A stretch of DNA of 41,846 bases from Lachnospiraceae bacterium UBA7093. GTDB lineage: Bacteria; Bacillota; Clostridia; Lachnospirales; Lachnospiraceae. Made by a program: the position numbers and the translations under genes. The stretch's first letter is position 1; each line of letters opens with the position of its first letter. Below are positions 32,146 through 40,023 of the stretch, one piece after another. The notes below the pieces were generated by a model. It was not told the DNA's origin and did not search any database. It saw only the letters and a program-made list of their open reading frames with translations. Location of the stretch: NCBI GenBank assembly GCA_002492465.1, contig DKYT01000022.1, positions 1 through 41,846 of the forward strand, read 5' to 3'.

Positions 32146-32898
32146 TTATCTCTCCGTAATTATCTCTACTCCTGCCTGTTCTTTAAGGAAATGATAGATT
32201 TCTTCTTTCCTGTTTCTTCTGGCTGCATAACGAAACAATTTTATCTGATCTACATAATACTTATCAAACATCTCTGCCATCGCTTCCGCATATTCTCCAA
32301 TATGCACCATCTCTTTCAAATTTTTATTAGCAAATAAATCTACAATAAGTTTCTCTAAAGGTGTATTATATTTTTCCGGGTTCCCTTTTGGTGATTCCGA
32401 TACAAGCCTGTCTACAATTATCGTATTCATTCCGCCATACCGATATAATTCCTTTTCATTTGGTCTAAGTAAAATATTCCCCGTATATTCTTCACTTAAC
32501 TCCGTATATACAAAATCGCACCCCATACGCTCTACTTCTACAAATATTTTATTTTGAGCTATCTGATGATTCCAAAACTCATTCAACCATTTGATTTCCC
32601 ACACACGATAATCCAGCAACGGATATTTCTTCTTCATAAAATCTACCACCAGTTGGGCTTCTTGGGAATATTGGTTCCGATATCTCTCTTTGCAATTTTT
32701 CCCGCCTATTTTCTGATATTGATTTCTCCCTATTCTTATCAAATCACCTTCATCCAACAGTTTTTGCAATAAGTTACGAAGTAAAGTCTCTTTAAATCCC
32801 CAATCAACATCCATTGCAAGTTTTAATACTTCCTGCCTGTTTAGTATGCAATCTTCCGGTATCCTCTCTATCGCTTGCTTCACTTTCTGATATTCCAT
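32146..32898 (-). CDS. abiEi: AbiEi-type antitoxin / transcriptional regulator (type IV toxin-antitoxin)
   Basis: This protein of about 250 residues has an N-terminal winged helix (YQKVKQAIERIPEDCILNRQ and LLRNLLQKLLDEGDLIRIGR) and a longer C-terminal domain of the DUF6577/AbiEi-like kind (YRVWEIKWLNEF, then NTIIVDRLVSESPKGNPEKY). AbiEi proteins repress their operon and counteract AbiEii. I prefer the ATG at 32898, preceded by AGGGGTG; the frame is open further up to 33000 but there it runs through the operator repeats. The partner toxin gene is one base downstream and internally deleted, so this may be an orphan antitoxin in practice. Confidence 0.8.
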   Translation of the reverse strand: MEYQKVKQAIERIPEDCILNRQEVLKLAMDVDWGFKETLLRNLLQKLLDEGDLIRIGRNQYQKIGGKNCKERYRNQYSQEAQLVVDFMKKKYPLLDYRVWEIKWLNEFWNHQIAQNKIFVEVERMGCDFVYTELSEEYTGNILLRPNEKELYRYGGMNTIIVDRLVSESPKGNPEKYNTPLEKLIVDLFANKNLKEMVHIGEYAEAMAEMFDKYYVDQIKLFRYAARRNRKEEIYHFLKEQAGVEIITER

Positions 32899-32911
32899 AT
32901 GTGTCACCCCT

Positions 32912-33029
32912 ACCGTATCGGCACTTTTTAATATTTTTGCCGTTTTGGTCAAATCCAGTGTAACATATGCTTTCACACAATTCAATAACCATATCGGCAC
33001 TTTTTAATATTTTTGCCAATGTGGTTATT
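32912..33029 (-). promoter_or_regulatory. Paired operators of the abiE operon
   Basis: A 26-bp sequence is repeated exactly at 32916-32941 and 32992-33017, 76 bases apart, just before the antitoxin gene. Each copy contains GGCA-N14-TGCC symmetric about its centre. The distal copy lies in a larger dyad: AATAACCA (32984-32991), GGCA (32996-32999), TGCC (33014-33017) and TGGTTATT (33022-33029) all share one centre at 33006.5. AbiEi proteins are known to bind two inverted-repeat sites in their promoter. Confidence 0.8.
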
Positions 33030-33067
33030 CTAATTGCCTCTGTCACTTTCCCTATATAATATAACCA

Positions 33068-33763
33068 TTAGTCAAATAACAGCTCGTCTACCGTAACAAA
33101 CTCATATCCCTCCTTTTGCAGGCGGTCTACCACCTCAAGCGCCGCTGTCACAGTAGTCTTATATTGGTCATGCATTAATATAATATCATTTTCTTTCACC
33201 TTGGTACACACGGCGTTTACAATACAGGATACATTGCTGCTGCACCAATCCAGGGGATCAACAGTCCAAAGCACCGGAAACATATTTAATTCCTTCTCAA
33301 ACTCTTTGCTCCAACTGCCATAGGGAGGACGGATGTAAATCGTATCCTCCCCTGTGATTTCTTTAATCACCTGATTGGTCTTTATAATTTCCTGTTTATA
33401 TGCCTCCCTGTTTCTGCTGCTGAGCTGGGTATGATTATACGTGTGATTTCCGATCAGATGCCCGTCCTCATAGATTTTCTTAACAATGTCCGGATAAACC
33501 TCCGCACTCTTTCCGGTGATAAAAAAAGTCGCCTTTACTTCCCGCTCTTTCAACCCTTCGAGAAGCTGCTCTGTATAATAGGGATGAGGACCATCGTCAA
33601 AGGTCAGAGCAATTTTTTTGTTGCTTTCACTTCCAAACGCCTTCCCAATAGTGGGAATTCCTATGGCAGGAAACTTTTCCTGTTGAAAACAACCTACGAT
33701 GCATATAATAGCAAGGAGAATAAGGAGAATAATACAGGATAAGATTCTTCTTTTCAGATTCAT
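33068..33763 (-). CDS. Polysaccharide deacetylase (NodB-domain, probable lipoprotein)
   Basis: This 231-residue exported enzyme has a basic start, a hydrophobic segment and a lipobox IVGC (Cys about 24), then a NodB carbohydrate-esterase 4 domain. Motif 1 is LTFDDGPHPYYT, motif 2 is GNHTYNHTQLS (metal-binding HxxxH), motif 3 is IRPPYGSWS, motif 4 is the DPLDW region, and motif 5 is IILMHD. It would remove acetyl groups from peptidoglycan or another surface polysaccharide. Ribosome binding at the ATG (33763) is weak. It is followed by the abiE operon on the same strand. Confidence 0.9.
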   Translation of the reverse strand: MNLKRRILSCIILLILLAIICIVGCFQQEKFPAIGIPTIGKAFGSESNKKIALTFDDGPHPYYTEQLLEGLKEREVKATFFITGKSAEVYPDIVKKIYEDGHLIGNHTYNHTQLSSRNREAYKQEIIKTNQVIKEITGEDTIYIRPPYGSWSKEFEKELNMFPVLWTVDPLDWCSSNVSCIVNAVCTKVKENDIILMHDQYKTTVTAALEVVDRLQKEGYEFVTVDELLFD

Positions 33764-33844
33764 CTATGAAACATTCTTTCTTTGACCCTTATTCTATTTA
33801 TATGCCGCCATACATCAATTATTATCTTTTTTGCCGTGATACAA

Positions 33845-33895
33845 AAAAACGAGACTGTCAATTGACCATTTCAGTCATACAACAGTCTCGTTTTT
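33845..33895 (-). terminator. Terminator after the clpB-DUF4250 unit
   Basis: A 14-bp perfect stem AAAAACGAGACTGT (33845-33858)/ACAGTCTCGTTTTT (33882-33895) has A and T runs on both sides, so it can work in both directions. It separates the DUF4250 gene from the deacetylase gene. Confidence 0.88.
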
Positions 33896-33938
33896 CATCA
33901 TCGTCATTTTTTAAAGCGCTTTCCTGCATCAGAAGCCG

Positions 33939-34115
33939 CTATATAAACTGATTATGCTGCCTGTCATAGTGATAACCGATCTTTTCCAGCTTTTCCTCAA
34001 TCTCTGACCTGCTGACATCCATGTCATCGCACAAGCCCTCTAGATCAAATCCATAATCTCTGAGCTTTAAGTTTACATAACTCAAAAGCATGTTGGGATC
34101 TCCCGGTATCTGCAT
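33939..34115 (-). CDS. DUF4250 small protein
   Basis: This 58-residue cytosolic protein is MQIPGDPNMLLSYVNLKLRD then YGFDLEGLCDDMDVSRSEIE, ending EKIGYHYDRQHNQFI. The P-xMLLSYVNxKLRDY start and the helix-turn-helix-like EGLCDDMDVSRSEIEEKLEKIGY match DUF4250, a short family of Clostridia with no known role. AAAGGAGG is eight bases before the ATG, an excellent site. It lies between clpB and a strong terminator on the same strand, so it may be co-transcribed with clpB, though it could also have its own promoter. Confidence 0.88.
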   Translation of the reverse strand: MQIPGDPNMLLSYVNLKLRDYGFDLEGLCDDMDVSRSEIEEKLEKIGYHYDRQHNQFI

Positions 34116-34167
34116 GTTGACCGCCTCCTTTAGCTATGCTTCTTCCCTTTCCCTGCTACCGGCTGTG

Positions 34168-36753
34168 TCAAACTTTTACCCGTGCCGTAAGCTCCTGGTT
34201 CTCCATGGTAATCAGGATGGTATCTCCCTGCTCTACCTGATCCGCCAAAATCAATTTTGCCGAAAGGGTTTCCACATATTTCTGAATATACCGCTTCAGG
34301 GGTCTTGCCCCATAAACCGGATCATAAGCGCTTTCCACAATATACGCTTCCGCCTCAGGAGAAAGCTCCACGGTAAGCTCCTTATCGGAAAGCCGCCGGT
34401 TCAGATCTGCAATAATCAGCTTAATAATACCACCGATATTTTCCTTGGACAAGGGTTTAAACAGAATCGTCTCATCCAGTCGGTTTAGAAATTCCGGTCT
34501 GAAATGACTTCTCAGGTCATTTAATACCATTTTTTCCGCCTCAGGACTGATGTTGCCCTCCTGGTCAATTCCATCCAAAAGATAGGAAGCTCCAATATTG
34601 GAAGTCATAATCAGTATGGTATTCTTAAAGTCCACCGTCCGTCCCTGGGAGTCAGTGATCCGTCCGTCGTCCAACACCTGGAGCAGTACGTTGAATACGT
34701 CCGGATGCGCCTTTTCAATCTCATCAAACAGAACCACCGAGTAAGGTTTTCTTCTGACTGCTTCGGTCAGTTGTCCGCCCTCTTCATAGCCTACGTATCC
34801 GGGAGGCGCTCCGATCAGCCTGGATACAGAGTATTTCTCCATATATTCGCTCATATCAATGCGGACCATGTTATTCTCATCGTCAAATAATGCGGCGGCA
34901 AGAGACTTGGCAAGCTCCGTCTTACCAACTCCGGTAGGTCCTAAGAACAGGAAGGAGCCAATGGGCTTAGTGGGATCCTTGATCCCCGCCTTGGAACGGA
35001 TAATTGCCTCTGTTACCTTGGTTACCCCTTCATCCTGTCCTACCACACGCCTGTGCAGTTCTTCATCCAGATGCAGGGTCTTATTTCTCTCGCTTTCCGT
35101 CAGCTTTGCCACAGGAATTCCCGTCCACCTGGAGATAATTCTTGCAATTTCCTCCTCCGACACGCTTTCATGCACCAGGGTCAGATCCCTGTTTTTAACC
35201 TGCTCTTCTTCTATTTCCAGCTGTTTCTTAAGGGAAGGAAGCTTACTGTAGCTTAACTCCGCCGCTTTCTCGTAATCTCCCTCTCTCTGGGCAATTTCGA
35301 TCTGGCTGCTTACGCCGTCAATTTCCTCCCGAATCTTAGAAAGCTTCTCAACAGACGCCTTTTCATTCTCCCACTGTGCCTTGCGGTTGTTCAGTTCTTC
35401 CTTTAACTCGGCAAGTTCCTTTTGCAAATCTGCCAGACGTTCTTGACTCAGCCGGTCATCCTCTTTTTTCAGCGCTGTCTCCTCTATTTCCATCTGCATC
35501 ACTTTTCTTTGCAGCTCATCCAGCTCTGTGGGCATAGAATCCAGCTCCGTCTTAATCAGGGCGCAAGCCTCGTCTACCAGATCGATCGCCTTATCCGGCA
35601 GGAAACGATCTGATATATAGCGGTTGGAAAGCACTGCCGCGCTGACCAGGGCATTATCCATAATCTTAACGCCATGGTAAACCTCATAGCGCTCCTTAAG
35701 TCCTCTTAAGATGGATATGGTGTCCTCCACCGTAGGCTCCTCCACCATAACCGGCTGGAACCTCCGCTCCAATGCCGCATCCTTTTCAATATACTGTCTG
35801 TATTCATCCAAAGTAGTTGCACCAATGCAGTGAAGCTCTCCTCTTGCCAGCATAGGCTTCAGCATATTTCCCGCATCCAGCGCGCCGTCCGTCTTACCTG
35901 CTCCAACAATGGTATGCAGTTCGTCAATAAAGAGAATGATCTGACCGTCGCTGTTCTTCACATCCTCCAGTACAGCCTTTAACCGCTCTTCAAACTCTCC
36001 CCGGTATTTGGCTCCTGCGATCAGCGCGCCCATATCCAGTGCAAATATTTTCTTATCCTTCAGCCCCTGGGGCACATCCCCACGGACAATTCTCTGGGCA
36101 AGCCCTTCTACCACCGCCGTCTTGCCCACGCCAGGTTCACCGATCAGCACCGGGTTATTCTTGGTCTTTCGGGAAAGAATCCGGATCACGTTACGAATCT
36201 CATTGTCTCTGCCAATAACCGGATCAAGCTTCTGCTCTCTTGCCTTTTCCACAAGATCCTGTCCGTATTTGGCAAGGGTATCATAAGTTGCCTCAGGATT
36301 GTCTGATGTTACCCGCTGGTTTCCTCTTACCAGCGACAATACCTGCAAAAACCGTTCTCTGGTAATGCCAAACTCCTTAAAAAGCTCCTTAATCGCCTTG
36401 TTGGGATGCCTAATCATCGCAAGGAACAAGTGCTCTACAGACACGTATTCATCAGAAAGCGCCTTCGCCTCATCTTCCGCCGATACCAGCACTTTGTTTA
36501 AATCCTGCCCTACACGGATCTGACCGCCCTGCACTTTGACTCTTTTATTTAAGGCTTCTTCCGCCCTGTTGACAAAGTATTGCGTGTTGATCTCCATCTT
36601 TTCAATCAATTTTAAGATCAGGCTGTCATCTATGGTAAGCAGGCTGTACAGCAGATGCTCCTGCTCGATTTCCTGGTTGCCATACTCATATGCAAGCTTC
36701 TCACAGCCTTCCACTGCCTGCATAGACTTTTGTGTGAATTTTGATATGTTCAT
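34168..36753 (-). CDS. clpB: ATP-dependent disaggregase ClpB
   Basis: This 861-residue Hsp100 chaperone rescues aggregated proteins with the DnaK system in the cytosol. The order is normal: N-domain (1-145), first AAA+ with Walker A GEPGVGKTAV (about 205) and Walker B ILFIDELHT, coiled-coil middle domain (about 400-520), and second AAA+ with GPTGVGKTELAKSLA (about 605) and VVLFDEIEKAH. It lacks the ClpP-binding loop of ClpA/ClpC, as expected. AGGAG precedes the ATG. The promoter is overlapped by a CIRCE element, so HrcA should repress it and heat stress relieve it. Confidence 0.96.
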   Translation of the reverse strand: MNISKFTQKSMQAVEGCEKLAYEYGNQEIEQEHLLYSLLTIDDSLILKLIEKMEINTQYFVNRAEEALNKRVKVQGGQIRVGQDLNKVLVSAEDEAKALSDEYVSVEHLFLAMIRHPNKAIKELFKEFGITRERFLQVLSLVRGNQRVTSDNPEATYDTLAKYGQDLVEKAREQKLDPVIGRDNEIRNVIRILSRKTKNNPVLIGEPGVGKTAVVEGLAQRIVRGDVPQGLKDKKIFALDMGALIAGAKYRGEFEERLKAVLEDVKNSDGQIILFIDELHTIVGAGKTDGALDAGNMLKPMLARGELHCIGATTLDEYRQYIEKDAALERRFQPVMVEEPTVEDTISILRGLKERYEVYHGVKIMDNALVSAAVLSNRYISDRFLPDKAIDLVDEACALIKTELDSMPTELDELQRKVMQMEIEETALKKEDDRLSQERLADLQKELAELKEELNNRKAQWENEKASVEKLSKIREEIDGVSSQIEIAQREGDYEKAAELSYSKLPSLKKQLEIEEEQVKNRDLTLVHESVSEEEIARIISRWTGIPVAKLTESERNKTLHLDEELHRRVVGQDEGVTKVTEAIIRSKAGIKDPTKPIGSFLFLGPTGVGKTELAKSLAAALFDDENNMVRIDMSEYMEKYSVSRLIGAPPGYVGYEEGGQLTEAVRRKPYSVVLFDEIEKAHPDVFNVLLQVLDDGRITDSQGRTVDFKNTILIMTSNIGASYLLDGIDQEGNISPEAEKMVLNDLRSHFRPEFLNRLDETILFKPLSKENIGGIIKLIIADLNRRLSDKELTVELSPEAEAYIVESAYDPVYGARPLKRYIQKYVETLSAKLILADQVEQGDTILITMENQELTARVKV

Positions 36754-36874
36754 AAAGCACTCCTCTCTGCCGTTTAAAGTAAATCATGGTATTTTCCTAT
36801 ATATCAGGGACTATGATTTACAGTATATCCGGCTAATCAACCACTTATTTATACTTTTTTCCTCTTCAAGTGTT

Positions 36875-36917
36875 AATATAATACCAGTTGTTAGCACTGT
36901 CAAGTGGTGAGTGCTAA
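36875..36917 (-). promoter_or_regulatory. clpB promoter with CIRCE element (HrcA operator)
   Basis: TTAGCACTG-N9-GAGTGCTAA (36891-36917) matches the CIRCE consensus at all but one base. On the minus strand TTGACA (36903-36898), 17 bases and TATATT (36880-36875) form the promoter, so the -35 is inside the operator. Confidence 0.93.
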
Positions 36918-37111
36918 AATTTTCAGAAAATATTTATTAATATTTTTACCAGTCCCCCTGTTCCGACAAAATGCAGGTTAGCAGGCAGCAAAGTTGAAAT
37001 TATTGCCGATAATGTGATATGCTAATATGCATAGACAAGCGGGAAGAACAGCTGATCATATTGCTGGATATTCCATAGGAGCAAAAGGAAGCAAGGAAAT
37101 GAGGTGCTGCT
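36918..37111 (+). other. Region between the CIRCE element and the first Fic gene
   Basis: TTGAAA (36993-36998) followed about 18 bases later by TATGCT is a possible plus-strand promoter for the Fic gene. Short frames here contain stops and match nothing I recognise. The stretch from 36754 to 36874 holds only the clpB leader. Confidence 0.35.
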
Positions 37112-38200
37112 ATGTCAGCAGAAAAGAACTGGCAACTTGAGCTTGAAGAATATATTAAGCAGGGCGAGCCTGGACGAATTGAAAAGAGTGAAGCATGGCA
37201 GACTGCAATCGGCTTGCAGGCGATAGATGGACTGAAAACCTCCGCATATCTGCTGGATACTGCCAAGGAACATATCGAAGGAAAAATCAGTATTGACGAA
37301 GCGCAGAAACGTATTCAGAGCTATTATGAGCAGCATACTGATCGTATCGAAATAGAAAATGACACCAAGGAAGCGGATATTGTATCGACAAGAATTACAA
37401 AGTTGTTGGGTGAGAAAACATTTCAGTTTTCTCCGGCTGAATGGCTGACGATTCACCGCAGATTGTTTGAAGGTGTGTTTTCTCATGCTGGTCAGATTCG
37501 ACAGTACAATATTACAAAGAAGGAATGGGTGTTGAAAGGCGATACCGTCACCTACGCTGCATGGAACAGTATCCGTGACACTTTGGACTACAACTTTGCG
37601 ACAGAGAAACAGTTTTCTTATGAGGGCTTATCTGTAGATGCATCTGTAAGACATTTGGCAAAGTTTACTTCGGATATTTGGCAGATTCATCCTTTCTGCG
37701 AAGGCAATACCAGAGCAACGGCAGTTTTTATGATTAAGTACATGAAAACATTTGGATTTCGTATAAGTAATGATGTTTTCGAGAAAAACTCCTGGTACTT
37801 CCGTAATGCACTGGTAAGAGCAAACTACAATGACCTGCAGAATGGTGTGCATGCCACAACGAAATTTTTAGAAATGTTTTTCAGTAATCTGATTTTAGGG
37901 ACAAGCTATGAGCTGAAGAATAGATACATGCATGTTAACTATGCAGAAGCAGATACATTCCAAAGTTCCAATTCTAAAGTTCCAAAGTGCCAATTTGGCA
38001 CTTTGGGATGCACTTTAGAAGAACTAGCAATTTTGGAATTGATTCTAAAGAACCCAGCAGTGAAGCAAGCAGAATTGGTTGCAGAAACCGGAAAATCCCT
38101 TAGAAGTATAAAGCGAATTATGGAATCTTTACAGAAGAAACATTATATTCGCAGAGTGAATGGAAAGAGATACGGTAAATGGGAAGTAACAAGGTGTTGA
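37112..38200 (+). CDS. Fic-family protein with variant Fic motif and C-terminal winged helix
   Basis: In this 362-residue protein the N-terminal region (about 30-75; AIGLQAIDGLKTSAYLLDTA, then KEHIEGKISIDEAQ) resembles the VbhA-type inhibitory domain found fused to some Fic proteins. The Fic core (about 105-250) carries HPFCEGNTRATA: the first motif Arg is present, but the second Arg of HPFxxGNxRxxR is Ala. A winged helix follows (LEELAILELILKNPAVKQAE, then LVAETGKSLRSIKRIMESL). Fic enzymes transfer AMP or other phosphate groups to proteins; the variant motif leaves the exact chemistry open. GAGGTG precedes the ATG. A 25-bp palindrome lies in the linker-coding part. Confidence 0.85.
   Translation: MSAEKNWQLELEEYIKQGEPGRIEKSEAWQTAIGLQAIDGLKTSAYLLDTAKEHIEGKISIDEAQKRIQSYYEQHTDRIEIENDTKEADIVSTRITKLLGEKTFQFSPAEWLTIHRRLFEGVFSHAGQIRQYNITKKEWVLKGDTVTYAAWNSIRDTLDYNFATEKQFSYEGLSVDASVRHLAKFTSDIWQIHPFCEGNTRATAVFMIKYMKTFGFRISNDVFEKNSWYFRNALVRANYNDLQNGVHATTKFLEMFFSNLILGTSYELKNRYMHVNYAEADTFQSSNSKVPKCQFGTLGCTLEELAILELILKNPAVKQAELVAETGKSLRSIKRIMESLQKKHYIRRVNGKRYGKWEVTRC
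37982..38006. repeat. 25-bp perfect palindrome inside the first Fic gene
   Basis: CCAAAGTGCCAA (37982-37993), one central T, and TTGGCACTTTGG (37995-38006) form a 12-bp-arm palindrome in the segment coding for the linker between the Fic core and the winged helix. It is preceded by two direct copies of AAAGTTCCAA. It could be an intragenic operator or an RNA hairpin. Confidence 0.7.
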
Positions 38201-38225
38201 TACACCGATCCCCTGCCTTTGCCGT
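38192..38225 (-). pseudogene. Fragment of an EFR1-like ferredoxin gene with an 18-base deletion
   Basis: TACACCGATCCCCTGCCTTT (38201-38220) and AGGTGTTGA (38192-38200) match the ferredoxin gene at 39456-39475 and 39429-39437 in the same orientation. The 18 bases between them in that gene are missing. On the minus strand the fragment reads TAKAGDRC-INT, compared with TVKAGDRC-TMCYRC-INT in the other copy, so exactly six codons are lost, including two cluster cysteines. It overlaps the stop codon of the first Fic gene. Confidence 0.65.
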
Positions 38226-38332
38226 ATGCAGATTTGCAAGTTTCTAAAATTTTTATAAACAAGTCCCCCTCTTTCCTTTGAAGGTAATACTATTTTATAT
38301 TAAGTTAAAGAAAATTGAGGAGCCGCACATAT

Positions 38333-39346
38333 ATGAATAATTACAAGCCGCCATTTCACATAACAGACAAAATGACACTTCTGGTTGCTGAAATCAGCGA
38401 GCAGATTGGTCGTATTACCGTTCTGCAAGAAAAAATAATCAGCCCTCATTTAAGACGGGAAAACCGCATAAGAACAATTCATTCTTCTCTTGCGATCGAG
38501 CACAATTCTCTTTCTTTGGAACAGGTAACGGCAATTTTAAACGGCAAGCGAGTTCTTGGAAACCCAAACGAAATCAAGGAGGTGGAAAATGCTTACGAAG
38601 CCTATAATCTCATATTGAGCTTAGATCCAGCATCTGTAGAAGATCTTTTAACAGCGCATAAACTAATGATGAAAGGGCTTGTTTCAGAAAACGGAATCTT
38701 CCGTTCCGGAGGCGTAGGCGTATTTGATGGTGAATCATTGATCCACATGGCTCCGCCGGCAAAGTTTGTATCAATGCATATCCATAATCTCTTTGCCTGG
38801 TACCAGACCTCGGAATTGCACCCACTTATTAAAAGCGCTGTTTTTCATTATGAGTTTGAATTTATCCATCCCTTTGCAGATGGCAACGGGCGAATGGGAC
38901 GTATGTGGCACAGTCTCCTGCTGGGGAACTGGAAAGAACTGTTTTTTTGGCTTCCTATTGAAGAATTGATTCAATCCAGACAAAAAGAATATTATGACGC
39001 ACTTGCCGCAGCAGACACTCAAACAGACAGTGCGGCATTTGTAGAACTAATGCTTGAAATCATCCGGGATAGTTTAAATCAGATCACAATTGTTGGTCGC
39101 AACACCGTCCAAGTAAACGACCAAGTAAGCGATCAAGATAATTCACCTGTAAACCGTCTTCTCTCCGTGCTTGAAGGGAATACCCTTTCAGCGACAGAGC
39201 TGATGCAACGGCTCGGACTTTCTCACAAACCTACCTTCCGCAAGAATTATTTGAATCCAGCTTTGGAACAGAAACTGATCGAGCGCACCATACCGGATAA
39301 ACCAAACAGCAAAAATCAAAAATACAAAAGAGTTTCCTATGAATGA
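38333..39346 (+). CDS. Fic-family protein (canonical AMPylator motif)
   Basis: This protein of about 337 residues has an inhibitory-helix-like segment near the N-terminus, IHSSLAIEHNSLSLEQV (Ser-x3-Glu arrangement). The Fic domain carries the full motif HPFADGNGRMGR (about residue 185) and a flap strand (SGGVGVFDGESLIHMAPP) that normally aligns the target. A C-terminal winged helix follows. This is the class expected to AMPylate a protein, held in check by the inhibitory Glu. The ATG at 38333 has GAGGAG about ten bases upstream. It follows the other Fic gene by 130 bases and overlaps the end of the convergent ferredoxin gene by ten bases. Confidence 0.9.
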   Translation: MNNYKPPFHITDKMTLLVAEISEQIGRITVLQEKIISPHLRRENRIRTIHSSLAIEHNSLSLEQVTAILNGKRVLGNPNEIKEVENAYEAYNLILSLDPASVEDLLTAHKLMMKGLVSENGIFRSGGVGVFDGESLIHMAPPAKFVSMHIHNLFAWYQTSELHPLIKSAVFHYEFEFIHPFADGNGRMGRMWHSLLLGNWKELFFWLPIEELIQSRQKEYYDALAAADTQTDSAAFVELMLEIIRDSLNQITIVGRNTVQVNDQVSDQDNSPVNRLLSVLEGNTLSATELMQRLGLSHKPTFRKNYLNPALEQKLIERTIPDKPNSKNQKYKRVSYE

Positions 39347-40023
39347 TTTTTGTCAATTTTTACATATTTCTCTATCGTTCCCTGCTCCACAATCTTTTTT
39401 CCCAGCAGCGTAATCGCCTGTTTGGGGCAGGTGTTGATGCATCGGTAACACATGGTACACCGATCCCCTGCCTTTACCGTGCTCTGCACAAGCTCCAGGT
39501 TTTTCATGGGACACAGCCCTACACACTTGCCGCAGCCCACACATTTTTCCGGATTGATCTTCACCTGATCGGAATAATGCTGTGTTTTACCATAAAAATA
39601 CAGGCGCTGCCCAAACAAGCCTGCTAAATGATACAACAACCCGATTCCCTCCCTGGGAGTTCTTCCCCTTTGTATGTCCTGCACTGCCTTATGGATCTTC
39701 CTCTCTGCTGCTAAAACCAGCTCTCTGTTTTTTTCCAAAGGACGTTTCAATGCCTTTTCATCCGCTATACTATCAGGCATTTTCAGATGTAAGCCTCCTG
39801 TTATCTGCGCACCGTACTTTTTCAGACGCCGGGCAAGAATCCCTGCGCCGTCTCCGCTGAATAAACCCATAGTTGCAATCACGAAGACTTTTTTCCCTTT
39901 CCATAAGCCTTTATTTTGATCTATGAAATCCTTCAACATTTTAGGCATATTGCTGTACTGCACGGAATAGGCAAAAACCAGTTCCTGATTTTTCTTTATA
40001 TAATCGACTATATTTTCCTCCTG
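39337..40023 (-). pseudogene. EFR1-like flavodoxin-ferredoxin lacking its N-terminal FMN loop
   Basis: The frame keeps most of the protein: FAYSVQYSNMPKMLKDFID, then KGKKVFVIATMGLFSGDGAG, GGLHLKMPDSIADEKALKRP and two [4Fe-4S] motifs, CVGCGKCVGLCPMKN and CTMCYRCINTCPKQAI. The first 45-50 codons, including the FxGTGN FMN-phosphate loop, are absent. A perfect ribosome binding site CAGGAGGAAAATAT remains at about 40010-40023 but is followed by AGTCGATTAT instead of a start codon, so a deletion removed the start. An ATG at 39963 could give 208 residues without an FMN loop. The upstream GNAT stop is in the same frame. Confidence 0.75.

Noticed and set aside
37030..37111. A small antitoxin gene before the first Fic gene
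   Set aside because: The frames are short or interrupted by stops and show no inhibitory-helix motif; the likely inhibitory region is fused to the Fic protein itself.
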